The notes under the pieces: generated by a model
Told to the model about the DNA's origin: nothing
Database searches by the model: none
The model's input: only the letters and a program-made list of their open reading frames with translations
Part shown: positions 26,567-37,255 of the stretch, in pieces
How positions within the stretch are numbered: the first letter of the stretch is position 1
How the letters are laid out: every line of letters starts with the position of its first letter
Assembly: GCF_024807145.1 (NCBI RefSeq)
Contig: NZ_JANUCA010000001.1
Span: forward strand, 496,001-560,000
Source of the DNA: Microbacterium sp. AK031
GTDB lineage: Bacteria > Actinomycetota > Actinomycetes > Actinomycetales > Microbacteriaceae
Direction: 5' to 3'
Length of the DNA: 64,000 nt
Program-made: the position numbers and the translations under genes

Positions 26567-26680
26567 GAATCCGGGTTCGCTGGGCGAGCTTCCGCGTTGT
26601 GCGAGATGCTCCGACTCAGCTAGAACTCCCCACCCAATCGTCGCGTCGATCTCGGTCGATGCCCCGAAGCTGGAGCAACG

Positions 26681-27481
26681 TTGACTCACGCCGCGAGCCT
26701 CCTCGTCCGTCTCGCCACGGATGAATTCCACCCACCGTCGATCGCAGAGTTCTTCCCGGAGATCCTCTTCAGCATCGGCCCGCTCTCGGTGCACCGCATC
26801 CACCTTGTGCAGTTCCTCGCGACCATCGTCGTCGTCCTGATCCTCTGGCTCGGCACACGCAAGCTCAAGCTGATCCCCGGCCGCGGCCAGGGCATCATCG
26901 AGATGCTCTTCGACATCGTTCGAGTGAACGTCGCACACGACATGATGGGCAAGAAGGACGGCGATCGCTTCCTGCCGCTGCTGACGACCATCTTCTTCAT
27001 GGTGTTGTTCTTCAACATCACCGGCGTCATACCGTTCCTGAACATCGCAGGAACGAGCATCATCGCCGTGCCGCTGATGCTCGCAGTGATCACCTACGTC
27101 ACGTTCATCTACGCCGGACTGCGCAAGAGCCCATGGGGCTTCATCCGCAACTCACTCTTCCCGCCCGGAGTCCCGCCTGCGCTGTACATCATCGTCGCGC
27201 CGCTGGAGTTCATCTCGACCTTCATCGTGCGACCGGTCACGCTCACGCTGCGACTGCTGATGAACATGATGGTCGGCCACCTCATGCTGGTGCTGTTCTT
27301 CGCGGCGACTCAGTTCTTCATCTTCTCGATGGGCGGCTTCTGGACGGTTCTCGGAGCGGGCACACTCGCCTTCGGCTTCGCGTTCACGGCCTTCGAGATC
27401 CTGGTGGCCTTCCTCCAGGCATACGTCTTCACCATCCTCACCGCGGTCTACATCCAGCTTGCAGTCGCGGACGAACACTAA
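26681..27481 (+). CDS. atpB: ATP synthase Fo subunit a
   Basis: A 266-residue membrane subunit that forms the proton half-channels. Helices 4-5 carry the essential Arg in TLTLRLLMNMMVGHLM (about residue 190) and the C-terminal helix reads AFLQAYVFTILTAVY. The start is TTG 26681 with GGAG six bases upstream. It is the first gene of the complete operon atpBEFHAGDC. Confidence 0.96.
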   Translation: MTHAASLLVRLATDEFHPPSIAEFFPEILFSIGPLSVHRIHLVQFLATIVVVLILWLGTRKLKLIPGRGQGIIEMLFDIVRVNVAHDMMGKKDGDRFLPLLTTIFFMVLFFNITGVIPFLNIAGTSIIAVPLMLAVITYVTFIYAGLRKSPWGFIRNSLFPPGVPPALYIIVAPLEFISTFIVRPVTLTLRLLMNMMVGHLMLVLFFAATQFFIFSMGGFWTVLGAGTLAFGFAFTAFEILVAFLQAYVFTILTAVYIQLAVADEH

Positions 27482-27508
27482 TCGGGGCGCGCCAGCACCC
27501 CTCAATGA

Positions 27509-27769
<261 letters not shown>

Positions 27770-27797
27770 TCCTCTCACCCACACGTAAGGAGACAGG

Positions 27798-28349
27798 ATG
27801 CTGAACGCTCTTGTCACGCTCGCAGCCGAGGAGGCGGAGCACAATCCGCTTCTTCCGGCGATGTACGACATCGTCTGGTCCGCGGTCTGCTTCGTCATCA
27901 TCCTGGTCGTGGCCTGGAAGGTCGCGCTTCCGAACGTGGCGAAGATGCTCGACGCGCGGTCCGCCGCGATCGAGGGCAACATCGCCAAGGCCGACGAAGC
28001 GCAGAAGCAGGCGGAGGCGGCTCTTGAGGAGTACACCCGCCAGCTCGCCGAGGCGCGCACCGAAGCCGGTGAGATCCGTGAGGCCGCCCGTGAGGACGGC
28101 AAGAAGATCGTCGCAGAGGCCAAGGAGTCCGCGACCGTCGAGGCCGCACGCGTCACCGCGGCAGCGCAGGCGCAGATCGAGGCAGAGCGCAAGACGACGC
28201 TGGTCGCGCTCCGCTCTGAGGTTGGAACGCTCGCGATCGACCTCGCCGGTGGCGTGGTCGGTGAGACGCTCTCCGATGACTCCCGCGCGACCGCTGTCGT
28301 CGATCGCTTCCTCGCAGACCTCGAGGCATCAGAAAAGGCGGCCAAGTAA
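27798..28349 (+). CDS. atpF: ATP synthase Fo subunit b
   Basis: A 183-residue stator stalk subunit. One N-terminal membrane helix (IVWSAVCFVIILVVAW) is followed by a long charged amphipathic helix with Ala/Glu/Lys/Arg heptads and a C-terminal delta-binding segment. AAGGAGACA precedes the ATG. The stop overlaps the atpH start (TAATG), keeping b and delta in step. Confidence 0.95.
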   Translation: MLNALVTLAAEEAEHNPLLPAMYDIVWSAVCFVIILVVAWKVALPNVAKMLDARSAAIEGNIAKADEAQKQAEAALEEYTRQLAEARTEAGEIREAAREDGKKIVAEAKESATVEAARVTAAAQAQIEAERKTTLVALRSEVGTLAIDLAGGVVGETLSDDSRATAVVDRFLADLEASEKAAK

Positions 28350-29137
28350 TGGGCAGCGCGACCACTCAGGCACTCGCGGCTTCGACGGCGGCCCTCGCTC
28401 AGGCGAAGGACGTCACCCTCGACACGGCCGGTGAGTTCTTCACCGTGGCGCGTCTGCTGGGCGAATCCGGTCAGCTGAGCGGCGCGCTGGCGGATCCTGC
28501 TGCTCCTGAGGGTCTGCGTGAGCAGGTCGTCGCGACGGTCTTCGGCGGGTTGTCGAACACCACGCGTCAGGTGCTGTCGGCCGCTGTCGGCGAGAGGTGG
28601 TCCAACGAGGACGGCCTCATCTCCGGGATCGAGGAACTCGCGATCCGCGCCGCAGCCATCGCCGAGCCAGCGACGGATATCGAAGGAGAGCTGTTCTCGT
28701 TCCTTCGGGTCGTTGCGGCTAATCCTGAGCTCGAACTCGCTCTCGGAACCCGTTTGGGTGATGACGCGGCGAAGGGCGTGCTCGTGGAGAAGCTGATCGG
28801 CAGCAGGGCGAGTGCACCGACCACGCTGATCGTCTCATCGCTCGTGCGTCAGCCCCGCGGCCGCCGCGTGCGCCAGCTGCTCAATCGTGCGATGAAGATC
28901 GTGTCGGCGCAGGGAGATCGCATCGTCGCCACCGTGCACACGGCTGCGACGCTCTCCGCCGCGCAGCGCACCAGACTCGGCGACGCGCTGGCCGGGCGTT
29001 ATGGCGGCCAGGTATCGATCAACGAAGTGATCGACCCCACCGTCGTGGGCGGACTGCGCGTGCAGATCGCCGATGACATCATCGACGGCAGCATCTCCGC
29101 GCGGCTCGCCGATCTTCGACAGAAGCTCGCGGGCTAA
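28349..29137 (+). CDS. atpH: ATP synthase F1 subunit delta
   Basis: A 262-residue stator subunit linking b to the alpha3beta3 head. It is longer than the ~180-residue E. coli delta, as in other actinobacteria. The conserved C-terminal part reads [19 protein letters not shown], then [17 protein letters not shown]. It begins within the atpF stop codon. Confidence 0.94.
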   Translation: MGSATTQALAASTAALAQAKDVTLDTAGEFFTVARLLGESGQLSGALADPAAPEGLREQVVATVFGGLSNTTRQVLSAAVGERWSNEDGLISGIEELAIRAAAIAEPATDIEGELFSFLRVVAANPELELALGTRLGDDAAKGVLVEKLIGSRASAPTTLIVSSLVRQPRGRRVRQLLNRAMKIVSAQGDRIVATVHTAATLSAAQRTRLGDALAGRYGGQVSINEVIDPTVVGGLRVQIADDIIDGSISARLADLRQKLAG

Positions 29138-29189
29138 TACGACTTCGCGCGGGGAACCGCGCAGACTCTCTCAATACAAAGGGAAGACA

Positions 29190-30830
29190 ATGGCAGAACT
29201 ATCGATCAGCCCCGACGTCATCCGTGACGCGCTGAAGGACTTCGCCGCTGCGTACGAGCCCACCGGCGCCGCAGCGACCGAAGTCGGCACCGTCATCGAC
29301 GCGGCAGACGGCATCGCCCACATCGAGGGCCTGCCCGGCGTCATGGCGAACGAGCTCCTGACGTTCGACAACGGCACGCAGGGCCTCGCGCTCAACCTCG
29401 ACGAGAGCGAGATCGGCACCGTGGTGCTCGGCGACTTCGCCGGCATCCAGGCCGGTCAGGAAGTTCGCCGCACAGGCGAGGTCCTCTCGGTCGCTGTGGG
29501 CGACGGCTACCTCGGACGCGTGGTCGACCCGCTCGGCAACCCGATCGACGGTCTCGGCGAGATCGCCTCGGAGGGTCGTCGCGAGCTCGAGCTGCAGGCA
29601 CCCGGCGTCATGCAGCGCAAGAGCGTGCACGAGCCGATGCAGACCGGCATCAAGGCCATCGATGCGATGATCCCCGTCGGCCGTGGCCAGCGTCAGCTCA
29701 TCATCGGCGACCGCCAGACCGGTAAGACGGCCATCGCGATCGACACGATCATCAATCAGAAGGACAACTGGGCGTCGGGCGACGTCGACAAGCAGGTTCG
29801 CTGCATCTATGTCGCCATCGGCCAGAAGGGCTCGACGATCGCCTCCGTCAAGGGTGCGCTCGAGGATGCCGGCGCGATGGAGTACACCACGATCGTCGCT
29901 GCTCCCGCTTCTGACCCGGCCGGCTTCAAGTACATCGCGCCCTACACTGGTTCCGCGATCGGTCAGCACTGGATGTACGGCGGCAAGCACGTCCTGATCA
30001 TCTTCGATGACCTGTCGAAGCAGGCCGAGGCCTACCGTGCCGTGTCGCTTCTGCTGCGTCGTCCGCCGGGACGCGAGGCGTACCCCGGTGACGTCTTCTA
30101 CCTGCACTCCCGTCTGCTGGAGCGTTGCGCGAAGCTGTCCGACGAGCTCGGTGCCGGTTCGATGACCGGTCTCCCGATCATCGAGACCAAGGCGAACGAT
30201 GTCTCGGCGTACATCCCCACCAACGTGATCTCGATCACCGACGGCCAGATCTTCCTGCAGTCCGACCTCTTCAACGCCAACCAGCGTCCGGCGGTCGACG
30301 TGGGTATCTCGGTCTCGCGAGTCGGTGGTGACGCTCAGGTCAAGTCGATCAAGAAGGTCTCCGGAACGCTGAAGCTGGAGCTGGCGCAGTACCGCTCGCT
30401 CGAGGCGTTCGCGATGTTCGCGAGCGACCTGGACGCGACTTCGCGTCGTCAGCTTGACCGCGGTGCGCGCCTGACCGAGCTGCTCAAGCAGCCGCAGTAC
30501 TCGCCGTACCCGGTCGAAGACCAGGTCGTCTCGATCTGGGCCGGCACCAAGGGCAAGCTCGACAAGCTCGAAGTCTCCGACGTGCTGCGGTTCGAGCGAG
30601 AGCTTCTGGACCACTTGCGACGCAACACCAAGGTGCTCGACACCCTGCGTGAGACGAATGTCCTGGATGACGACACCGCTGCTGAGCTCGAGAAGCAGGT
30701 CGACGCCTTCCTTCTCGAGTTCCAGGGCGGCAAAGGCCAGTCCATCGGCGCCGTAGGCCATGAGGAGCACGCGGCCCAGGATGTGGACGACGTCAACCAG
30801 GAGAAGATCGTCAAGGGTCGTCGCGCGTAA
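29190..30830 (+). CDS. atpA: ATP synthase F1 subunit alpha
   Basis: A 546-residue non-catalytic nucleotide-binding subunit. The Walker [10 protein letters not shown] lies at about residues 173-181, and the signature [14 protein letters not shown] is present. The C-terminal ~35 residues after the family core are acidic and probably flexible. The start MAELSISPD is preceded by AAAGGGAAG. An upstream in-frame start would run back into atpH and is rejected. Confidence 0.98.
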   Translation: MAELSISPDVIRDALKDFAAAYEPTGAAATEVGTVIDAADGIAHIEGLPGVMANELLTFDNGTQGLALNLDESEIGTVVLGDFAGIQAGQEVRRTGEVLSVAVGDGYLGRVVDPLGNPIDGLGEIASEGRRELELQAPGVMQRKSVHEPMQTGIKAIDAMIPVGRGQRQLIIGDRQTGKTAIAIDTIINQKDNWASGDVDKQVRCIYVAIGQKGSTIASVKGALEDAGAMEYTTIVAAPASDPAGFKYIAPYTGSAIGQHWMYGGKHVLIIFDDLSKQAEAYRAVSLLLRRPPGREAYPGDVFYLHSRLLERCAKLSDELGAGSMTGLPIIETKANDVSAYIPTNVISITDGQIFLQSDLFNANQRPAVDVGISVSRVGGDAQVKSIKKVSGTLKLELAQYRSLEAFAMFASDLDATSRRQLDRGARLTELLKQPQYSPYPVEDQVVSIWAGTKGKLDKLEVSDVLRFERELLDHLRRNTKVLDTLRETNVLDDDTAAELEKQVDAFLLEFQGGKGQSIGAVGHEEHAAQDVDDVNQEKIVKGRRA

Positions 30831-30849
30831 TCGCGTGAGGTACTGAAAC

Positions 30850-33226
<2,377 letters not shown>

Positions 33227-33228
33227 TC

Positions 33229-33489
33229 ATGGCGTTGCATGTCAGCCTCGTCTCCGCTGATGCGGAGGTCTGGACGGGGGAGGCCACGCTCGTCGTCGCC
33301 AAGACCGTCGAGGGCGAGATCGGCATCATGAGCGGTCACGAACCGATTCTGGCGATTCTCGCCGAGGGGCAGGTCCGCATCACGCAGGCCGATGGCAGCA
33401 AGGTGCTCGCGAACGCGCAGGACGGCTTCCTCTCCATGGAGGGCAGCCAGCTCACGATCGTCGCAGGCAACGCGGCACTCATCGCCTGA
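33229..33489 (+). CDS. atpC: ATP synthase F1 subunit epsilon
   Basis: An 86-residue subunit consisting of the beta-sandwich domain only (LHVSLVSADAEVWTGEA, then IGIMSGHEPILAIL). The long inhibitory C-terminal helical pair of E. coli epsilon is absent, as in many actinobacteria, so inhibition of ATP hydrolysis must rest elsewhere. The ATG lies two bases after the atpD stop. Confidence 0.94.
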   Translation: MALHVSLVSADAEVWTGEATLVVAKTVEGEIGIMSGHEPILAILAEGQVRITQADGSKVLANAQDGFLSMEGSQLTIVAGNAALIA

Positions 33490-33502
33490 ACACATATCGC
33501 GG

Positions 33503-33543
33503 ACGCGCCCACCTGTCAGCCGAGAGCTGATGGGTGGGCGCGT
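33503..33543 (+). terminator. Terminator of the atp operon
   Basis: An 11-bp perfect stem ACGCGCCCACC (33503-33513) with GGTGGGCGCGT (33533-33543). It has an inner CAGC/GCTG pair and is followed by a T-rich stretch. It lies 14 bases after the atpC stop. Confidence 0.85.
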
Positions 33544-33577
33544 TCTCGCCTGTTCTCACTCGGAGCCCATGAGCCCC

Positions 33578-34324
33578 ATGAAGATCCTTCTTCCTCCCTC
33601 CGAGACGAAGCGTCCCGGAGGAACCGGCGCGCCGGTGTCGCTCGGCGCCCTCGCGCTCCCCGCTCTCGCCGCTGAGCGAGACGCGGCGGCGGCGGCGCTC
33701 GTGGCACTCGCGGCGGATCCGGCCGCGGCCGCACGCGTGCACAAGCTCAGCGAGCGTCAGCTCGGCGACATCGACCACAACGCGGCCCTGCGATCGGCGC
33801 CGACGATGGCTGCGGTCGACAGGTACACCGGCGTTCTCTATGACGCGCTCGACGCGGCGTCACTGGATGCCGGGGCCAGAAGATGGCTGAACGCACACGT
33901 GTGGATCCACTCGGCGCCGTTCGGTCCGATCGCGGCGCTCGATGCGATCCCGACGTATCGGCTCGCCGCAGGCACAGCGCTTCCCGGGATCGCGCCGTTG
34001 CGGCGACACTGGGCACGTGCGACGTCAGAGGCGATGGCCCAGGAAGCACCGCCGTTCGTCCTCGACCTGCGCAGCGAGGCCTATGTCGCGCTGGGTCCAG
34101 TACCGGCATCCGTGCCTTCCGCCTACGTACGCGTGGTCACGACCGAGGGGCGCGCACTCAACCACTTCAACAAGAAGGCGAAGGGCGAACTCGTGCGAGC
34201 GCTGGCTGAGGACCGACCGCGTGTGCGTTCGTTCTCGACCCTCCGTGAATGGGCGGCGAAGCGGTCCATCACGATGCGGCGGGGCGAGCATATCGGCGTA
34301 GTCGAGCTCGTTACGGAGACGTGA
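33578..34324 (+). CDS. yaaA: YaaA family (peroxide stress) protein
   Basis: A 248-residue protein of the DUF328/YaaA family, which binds DNA and limits iron-driven oxidative damage in E. coli. It opens with KILLPPSETKRPGG and contains YTGVLYDALD, IHSAPFGPI, the FVLDLRSEAYV segment and HFNKKAKGELVRAL, all family marks. ATG 33578 matches the family start; ATG 33569 would add MSP and is closer to a GGAG. The atp terminator lies just upstream. Confidence 0.88.
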   Translation: MKILLPPSETKRPGGTGAPVSLGALALPALAAERDAAAAALVALAADPAAAARVHKLSERQLGDIDHNAALRSAPTMAAVDRYTGVLYDALDAASLDAGARRWLNAHVWIHSAPFGPIAALDAIPTYRLAAGTALPGIAPLRRHWARATSEAMAQEAPPFVLDLRSEAYVALGPVPASVPSAYVRVVTTEGRALNHFNKKAKGELVRALAEDRPRVRSFSTLREWAAKRSITMRRGEHIGVVELVTET

Positions 34325-34388
34325 CCGCTGCGCCGGCACATGACGTGCAACGGTGCGCGTGTCGTTGCCAGCGGGCGAACGACCCCGC

Positions 34389-34420
34389 TACCATGGCCAA
34401 TGCGCGAAGCGAAGGCTTCG
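34389..34420 (+). promoter_or_regulatory. Possible -10 and 5' leader hairpin for the DUF5684 gene
   Basis: TACCAT (34389-34394) would start a ~70-base leader whose first structure is a perfect 6-bp hairpin, CGAAGC/GCTTCG with a GAAG loop (34405-34420). It may stabilise the mRNA. This is weak evidence by eye. Confidence 0.3.
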
Positions 34421-34469
34421 TTCTTGGGGGGCGAGGTACGCTTCCTCTGTCAAAAGGAATGTGAGTCTC

Positions 34470-35231
34470 ATGTATTCCGCCTATTCCGCCTATTCCGACT
34501 ATTCCGGCCTGAGCGCCGGACTTCTCGCTGTGACTGTCCTTGTCAGCTTGCTGTTCGCCGCTGTCGGCTACGTTCTCACCTCGCTCTTCCTGATGAAGAT
34601 CTTCGAAAAGGCGGGCGTGCAGGGCAAATGGCGTGCATGGGTGCCCGTGTACAACAGCATGATCTTCCTCAAGCTCGGTGACCTCAGCCCGTGGCTGATC
34701 CTCTATGGGATCGGTGCATCGCTCCTGCTCGGCTGGATACCGTTCATCGGACAGCTTGTGATCCTCGCATCCGCGGTGCTTATGGTCCTCGCGGCATACC
34801 GGGTCGGTCAGAAGTTGCAGAAGGAAGGCGCTTGGGTCGTCTTGTACATCTTCCTGTCACTTGTCTGGCTCGGCATCATGGCTTTCGACAAATCACGCTG
34901 GAACCCGCAGATCCCGCCAGCAGCCTGGGCAGGCAACGCCTTCTTCGGTGACCGCACCGCTTGGGACGGCATCCCCGTGCAGCCTTCGGCACAGGTCGCG
35001 CCCGGTGCCGCGCCCGGTTACGGCGCAGCCCCGCAGGGATACGCACCGCCCCAGGGCTACCAGCAGCCCGCTCCCGGCTACCAGCCGCCGGCAGCGCCCG
35101 CGACGCCCCCTGCCGGACCGGCTTCGCCTGTGACGCCACCGCCCGCGCCGTCTACGCCGCCCGCGGCTCCGACCCCGCCGCCCACTGCTCCGCCGGCACC
35201 GCCTGCGGACCCGCCGCGGCCCCCGGCCTGA
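34470..35231 (+). CDS. DUF5684 membrane protein with Pro-rich tail
   Basis: A 253-residue protein. Residues 1-13 are a tandem Tyr-Ser-Ala/Asp repeat. Four hydrophobic helices follow, including YNSMIFLKLGDLSPWLIL, typical of DUF5684. From about residue 165 the protein is a disordered Pro/Ala/Gly/Gln/Tyr-rich tail (GYAPPQGYQQPAPGYQPP). Function is unknown. A TACCAT box at 34389-34394 and a short hairpin (34405-34420) precede it. The ribosome site is AAAGGA. Confidence 0.8.
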   Translation: MYSAYSAYSDYSGLSAGLLAVTVLVSLLFAAVGYVLTSLFLMKIFEKAGVQGKWRAWVPVYNSMIFLKLGDLSPWLILYGIGASLLLGWIPFIGQLVILASAVLMVLAAYRVGQKLQKEGAWVVLYIFLSLVWLGIMAFDKSRWNPQIPPAAWAGNAFFGDRTAWDGIPVQPSAQVAPGAAPGYGAAPQGYAPPQGYQQPAPGYQPPAAPATPPAGPASPVTPPPAPSTPPAAPTPPPTAPPAPPADPPRPPA

Positions 35232-35240
35232 TGAGCTGAC

Positions 35241-35274
35241 CGAAGGGCCCCCGATCATGATCGGGGGCCCTTCG
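35241..35274. terminator. Perfect palindromic terminator
   Basis: A 34-bp perfect palindrome with 17-bp arms (CGAAGGGCCCCCGATCA and complement), nine bases after the DUF5684 stop. There is no U-tract on the plus strand. It insulates the next gene. Confidence 0.85.
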
Positions 35275-35308
35275 TCGTGGACGGACGAGATTCCGATAGC
35301 GTGGACAC

Positions 35309-36292
35309 ATGGTCATGTCGTTGCGTCGGGTCGGAGCATCCGGTCTTCTCGTCTCTCCGATCGGTCTCGGATGCAACAACTTCGGACGTGCTGGCACACC
35401 CACTGAGACGCGTGAGGGCACTCGCGAGGTCATCGATGCGGCGCTCGCGAATGAGGTGACATTCTTCGACACCGCCGACATGTACGGCAGGGACCCCGGG
35501 CTCAGCGAATCGCTGATGGGGGAGGCCTTGCAGGGGCGCCGTGACCGGGTCGTGCTGGCCACGAAGTTCGGCCAGGAGCGTGACATGGGGTACGACTTCC
35601 CGGCAGGGCGCGGGTCACGCAGGTACGTCCGCCGTGCGGTCGAGGAATCGCTTCGCCGTCTGCAGACGGACTGGATCGACCTCTATCAGCTTCATCTTCC
35701 TGATCCCGAGACGCCCATCGCCGAGACGACGGATGCTCTCGACGAACTCATTCGCGAAGGCAAGATCCGCTACTACGGCCATTCGAACCTCCCCGGCTGG
35801 CAGATCGCGGAAGCCGAGCTCACGTCGCAGCTTCGCTCGACGGGACGATTCGTCTCGGCGCAGAATCAGTATTCTCTGCTCGCCAGAGCCGCAGAACGTG
35901 AGGTTCTGCCGGCAGTCGAGCGTTACGGCCTCGGGTTCTTCCCGTACTTCCCACTGCACAACGGTCTGCTCACCGGCAAGTTCTCGCGCGAGGGCGGGCC
36001 GAAGGAGAGCCGGATCATGTCCACCCGGCGGCATGTGTGGGAGAACGCGTCGTGGGATGCGCTGGACGCGTACCGGCAATTCTGCGCCGACCGGGGAGTC
36101 ACCATGATCGAAGCGACCTTCGGATGGCTCCTCGCGCAACCGACAGTCTCCAGCGTCATCGCCGGGGCCACGTCGGCCGCTCAGATAGAGACCAACGCGG
36201 AAGCCGCCGAAGCCTGGGCACCCACGGCGGACGATCTCGAATCCATCGACAAGATCTTCCCGCTTCCCGTCGACCCCGGCGCGCGGGTGTGA
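35309..36292 (+). CDS. Aldo/keto reductase
   Basis: A 327-residue NADPH-dependent TIM-barrel oxidoreductase. FFDTADMYG contains the conserved Asp and catalytic Tyr. VLATKFGQE holds the Lys. The catalytic His is in LYQLHLPD, and the C-terminal VSSVIAGATSAAQIETNAEA contacts cofactor. It resembles the YghZ/Tas-like branch; the substrate is unknown. TAGCGT (35297-35302) is exactly six bases before the ATG, so it is leaderless. A second ATG is at 35315. Confidence 0.93.
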   Translation: MVMSLRRVGASGLLVSPIGLGCNNFGRAGTPTETREGTREVIDAALANEVTFFDTADMYGRDPGLSESLMGEALQGRRDRVVLATKFGQERDMGYDFPAGRGSRRYVRRAVEESLRRLQTDWIDLYQLHLPDPETPIAETTDALDELIREGKIRYYGHSNLPGWQIAEAELTSQLRSTGRFVSAQNQYSLLARAAEREVLPAVERYGLGFFPYFPLHNGLLTGKFSREGGPKESRIMSTRRHVWENASWDALDAYRQFCADRGVTMIEATFGWLLAQPTVSSVIAGATSAAQIETNAEAAEAWAPTADDLESIDKIFPLPVDPGARV

Positions 36293-36362
36293 CGCAGTTC
36301 CACTACGATGTGTGAGAATCCTGCGGCCGTTCGTATCGCCGCATCCAACCCGGAGGAACCCT

Positions 36363-37199
36363 TTGTCTGAGACGTCCACGCAGACCCATCGCGTCGCGGC
36401 CCCGGACGGCGGCGAGATCGTTCTGACCTGGGCTGGAGTGACGGATACCGGGCGTCGCCGCGATAACAACCAGGATGCTTTCCTGGCCCAGTACCCGTTG
36501 TTCGTCGTCGCAGACGGAATGGGCGGCCACGCGGGTGGGGAGATCGCCAGCCAGAGCACGATCGCCCGCCTGCAGGACGTCGTCGATGCGGATGCCGTGG
36601 GCACTGCCGCCATAGAGAACGCCCTCGCCCAGGCAGTGAGCGACATCGCTGCGCATCCTGAGACCACAGACGAGGGCACCGGCACGACGCTCACCGGCGT
36701 CTTCTTCGATGTCTCCGACGACGAGCCCAGGTGGGTGTCGCTCAACATCGGCGACTCTCGTGTCTATCTGCTGCGCGATGAGCGACTGGTGCAGGTCACC
36801 ACCGACCACTCAGTTGTACAGGAGCTGATCAGCTCGGGCCGGCTCAGCGCGGAAGAGGCGGAGAGCCACCCGTACAGCAACGTCATCACACGCGCCGTCG
36901 GGGCGAGCGAACTCACGCCGCCGGACTATCTCGGGATCGAGGTGCAGGACGGCGACCGGTTCGTGATCTGCTCCGACGGGTTGACCAAGGAACTCACCGA
37001 CTACGGCATCCAGCACTTCCTGCGGGAGGAATCCGACCCCGCGGTGGCCGCTGACGCGATGCTGGCCGCCGCCCTTGAGAACGGTGGGCGGGACAACGTC
37101 ACACTCATCATCGTGCAGGTGGAGCGCACCGGTCACTCCCGCCCGGCCGACGAGACTTCAGCCGAGTCGTCCTCCACAGTGGAGAACACGGCCGAATAG
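36363..37199 (+). CDS. PP2C-type Ser/Thr protein phosphatase
   Basis: A 278-residue Mg/Mn-dependent phosphatase with all metal-binding Asp motifs: RRDNNQDAF, VADGMGGHAGG, GTTLTGVFFD, ICSDGLTKEL and GGRDNVTLIIV. There is no membrane helix, unlike PstP. The start is TTG 36363 with GGAGGAA just upstream; ATG 36312 lacks a ribosome site. It lies 56 bases before the FtsK/EccC-like gene on the same strand, so it may regulate that ATPase or its partners through phosphorylation (inference). Confidence 0.92.
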   Translation: MSETSTQTHRVAAPDGGEIVLTWAGVTDTGRRRDNNQDAFLAQYPLFVVADGMGGHAGGEIASQSTIARLQDVVDADAVGTAAIENALAQAVSDIAAHPETTDEGTGTTLTGVFFDVSDDEPRWVSLNIGDSRVYLLRDERLVQVTTDHSVVQELISSGRLSAEEAESHPYSNVITRAVGASELTPPDYLGIEVQDGDRFVICSDGLTKELTDYGIQHFLREESDPAVAADAMLAAALENGGRDNVTLIIVQVERTGHSRPADETSAESSSTVENTAE

Positions 37200-37255
37200 T
37201 CTGTCGAGCTGTGGATAACGGCATCCGTGGTTCGTGAATGCCGTGCAATGGGGCC

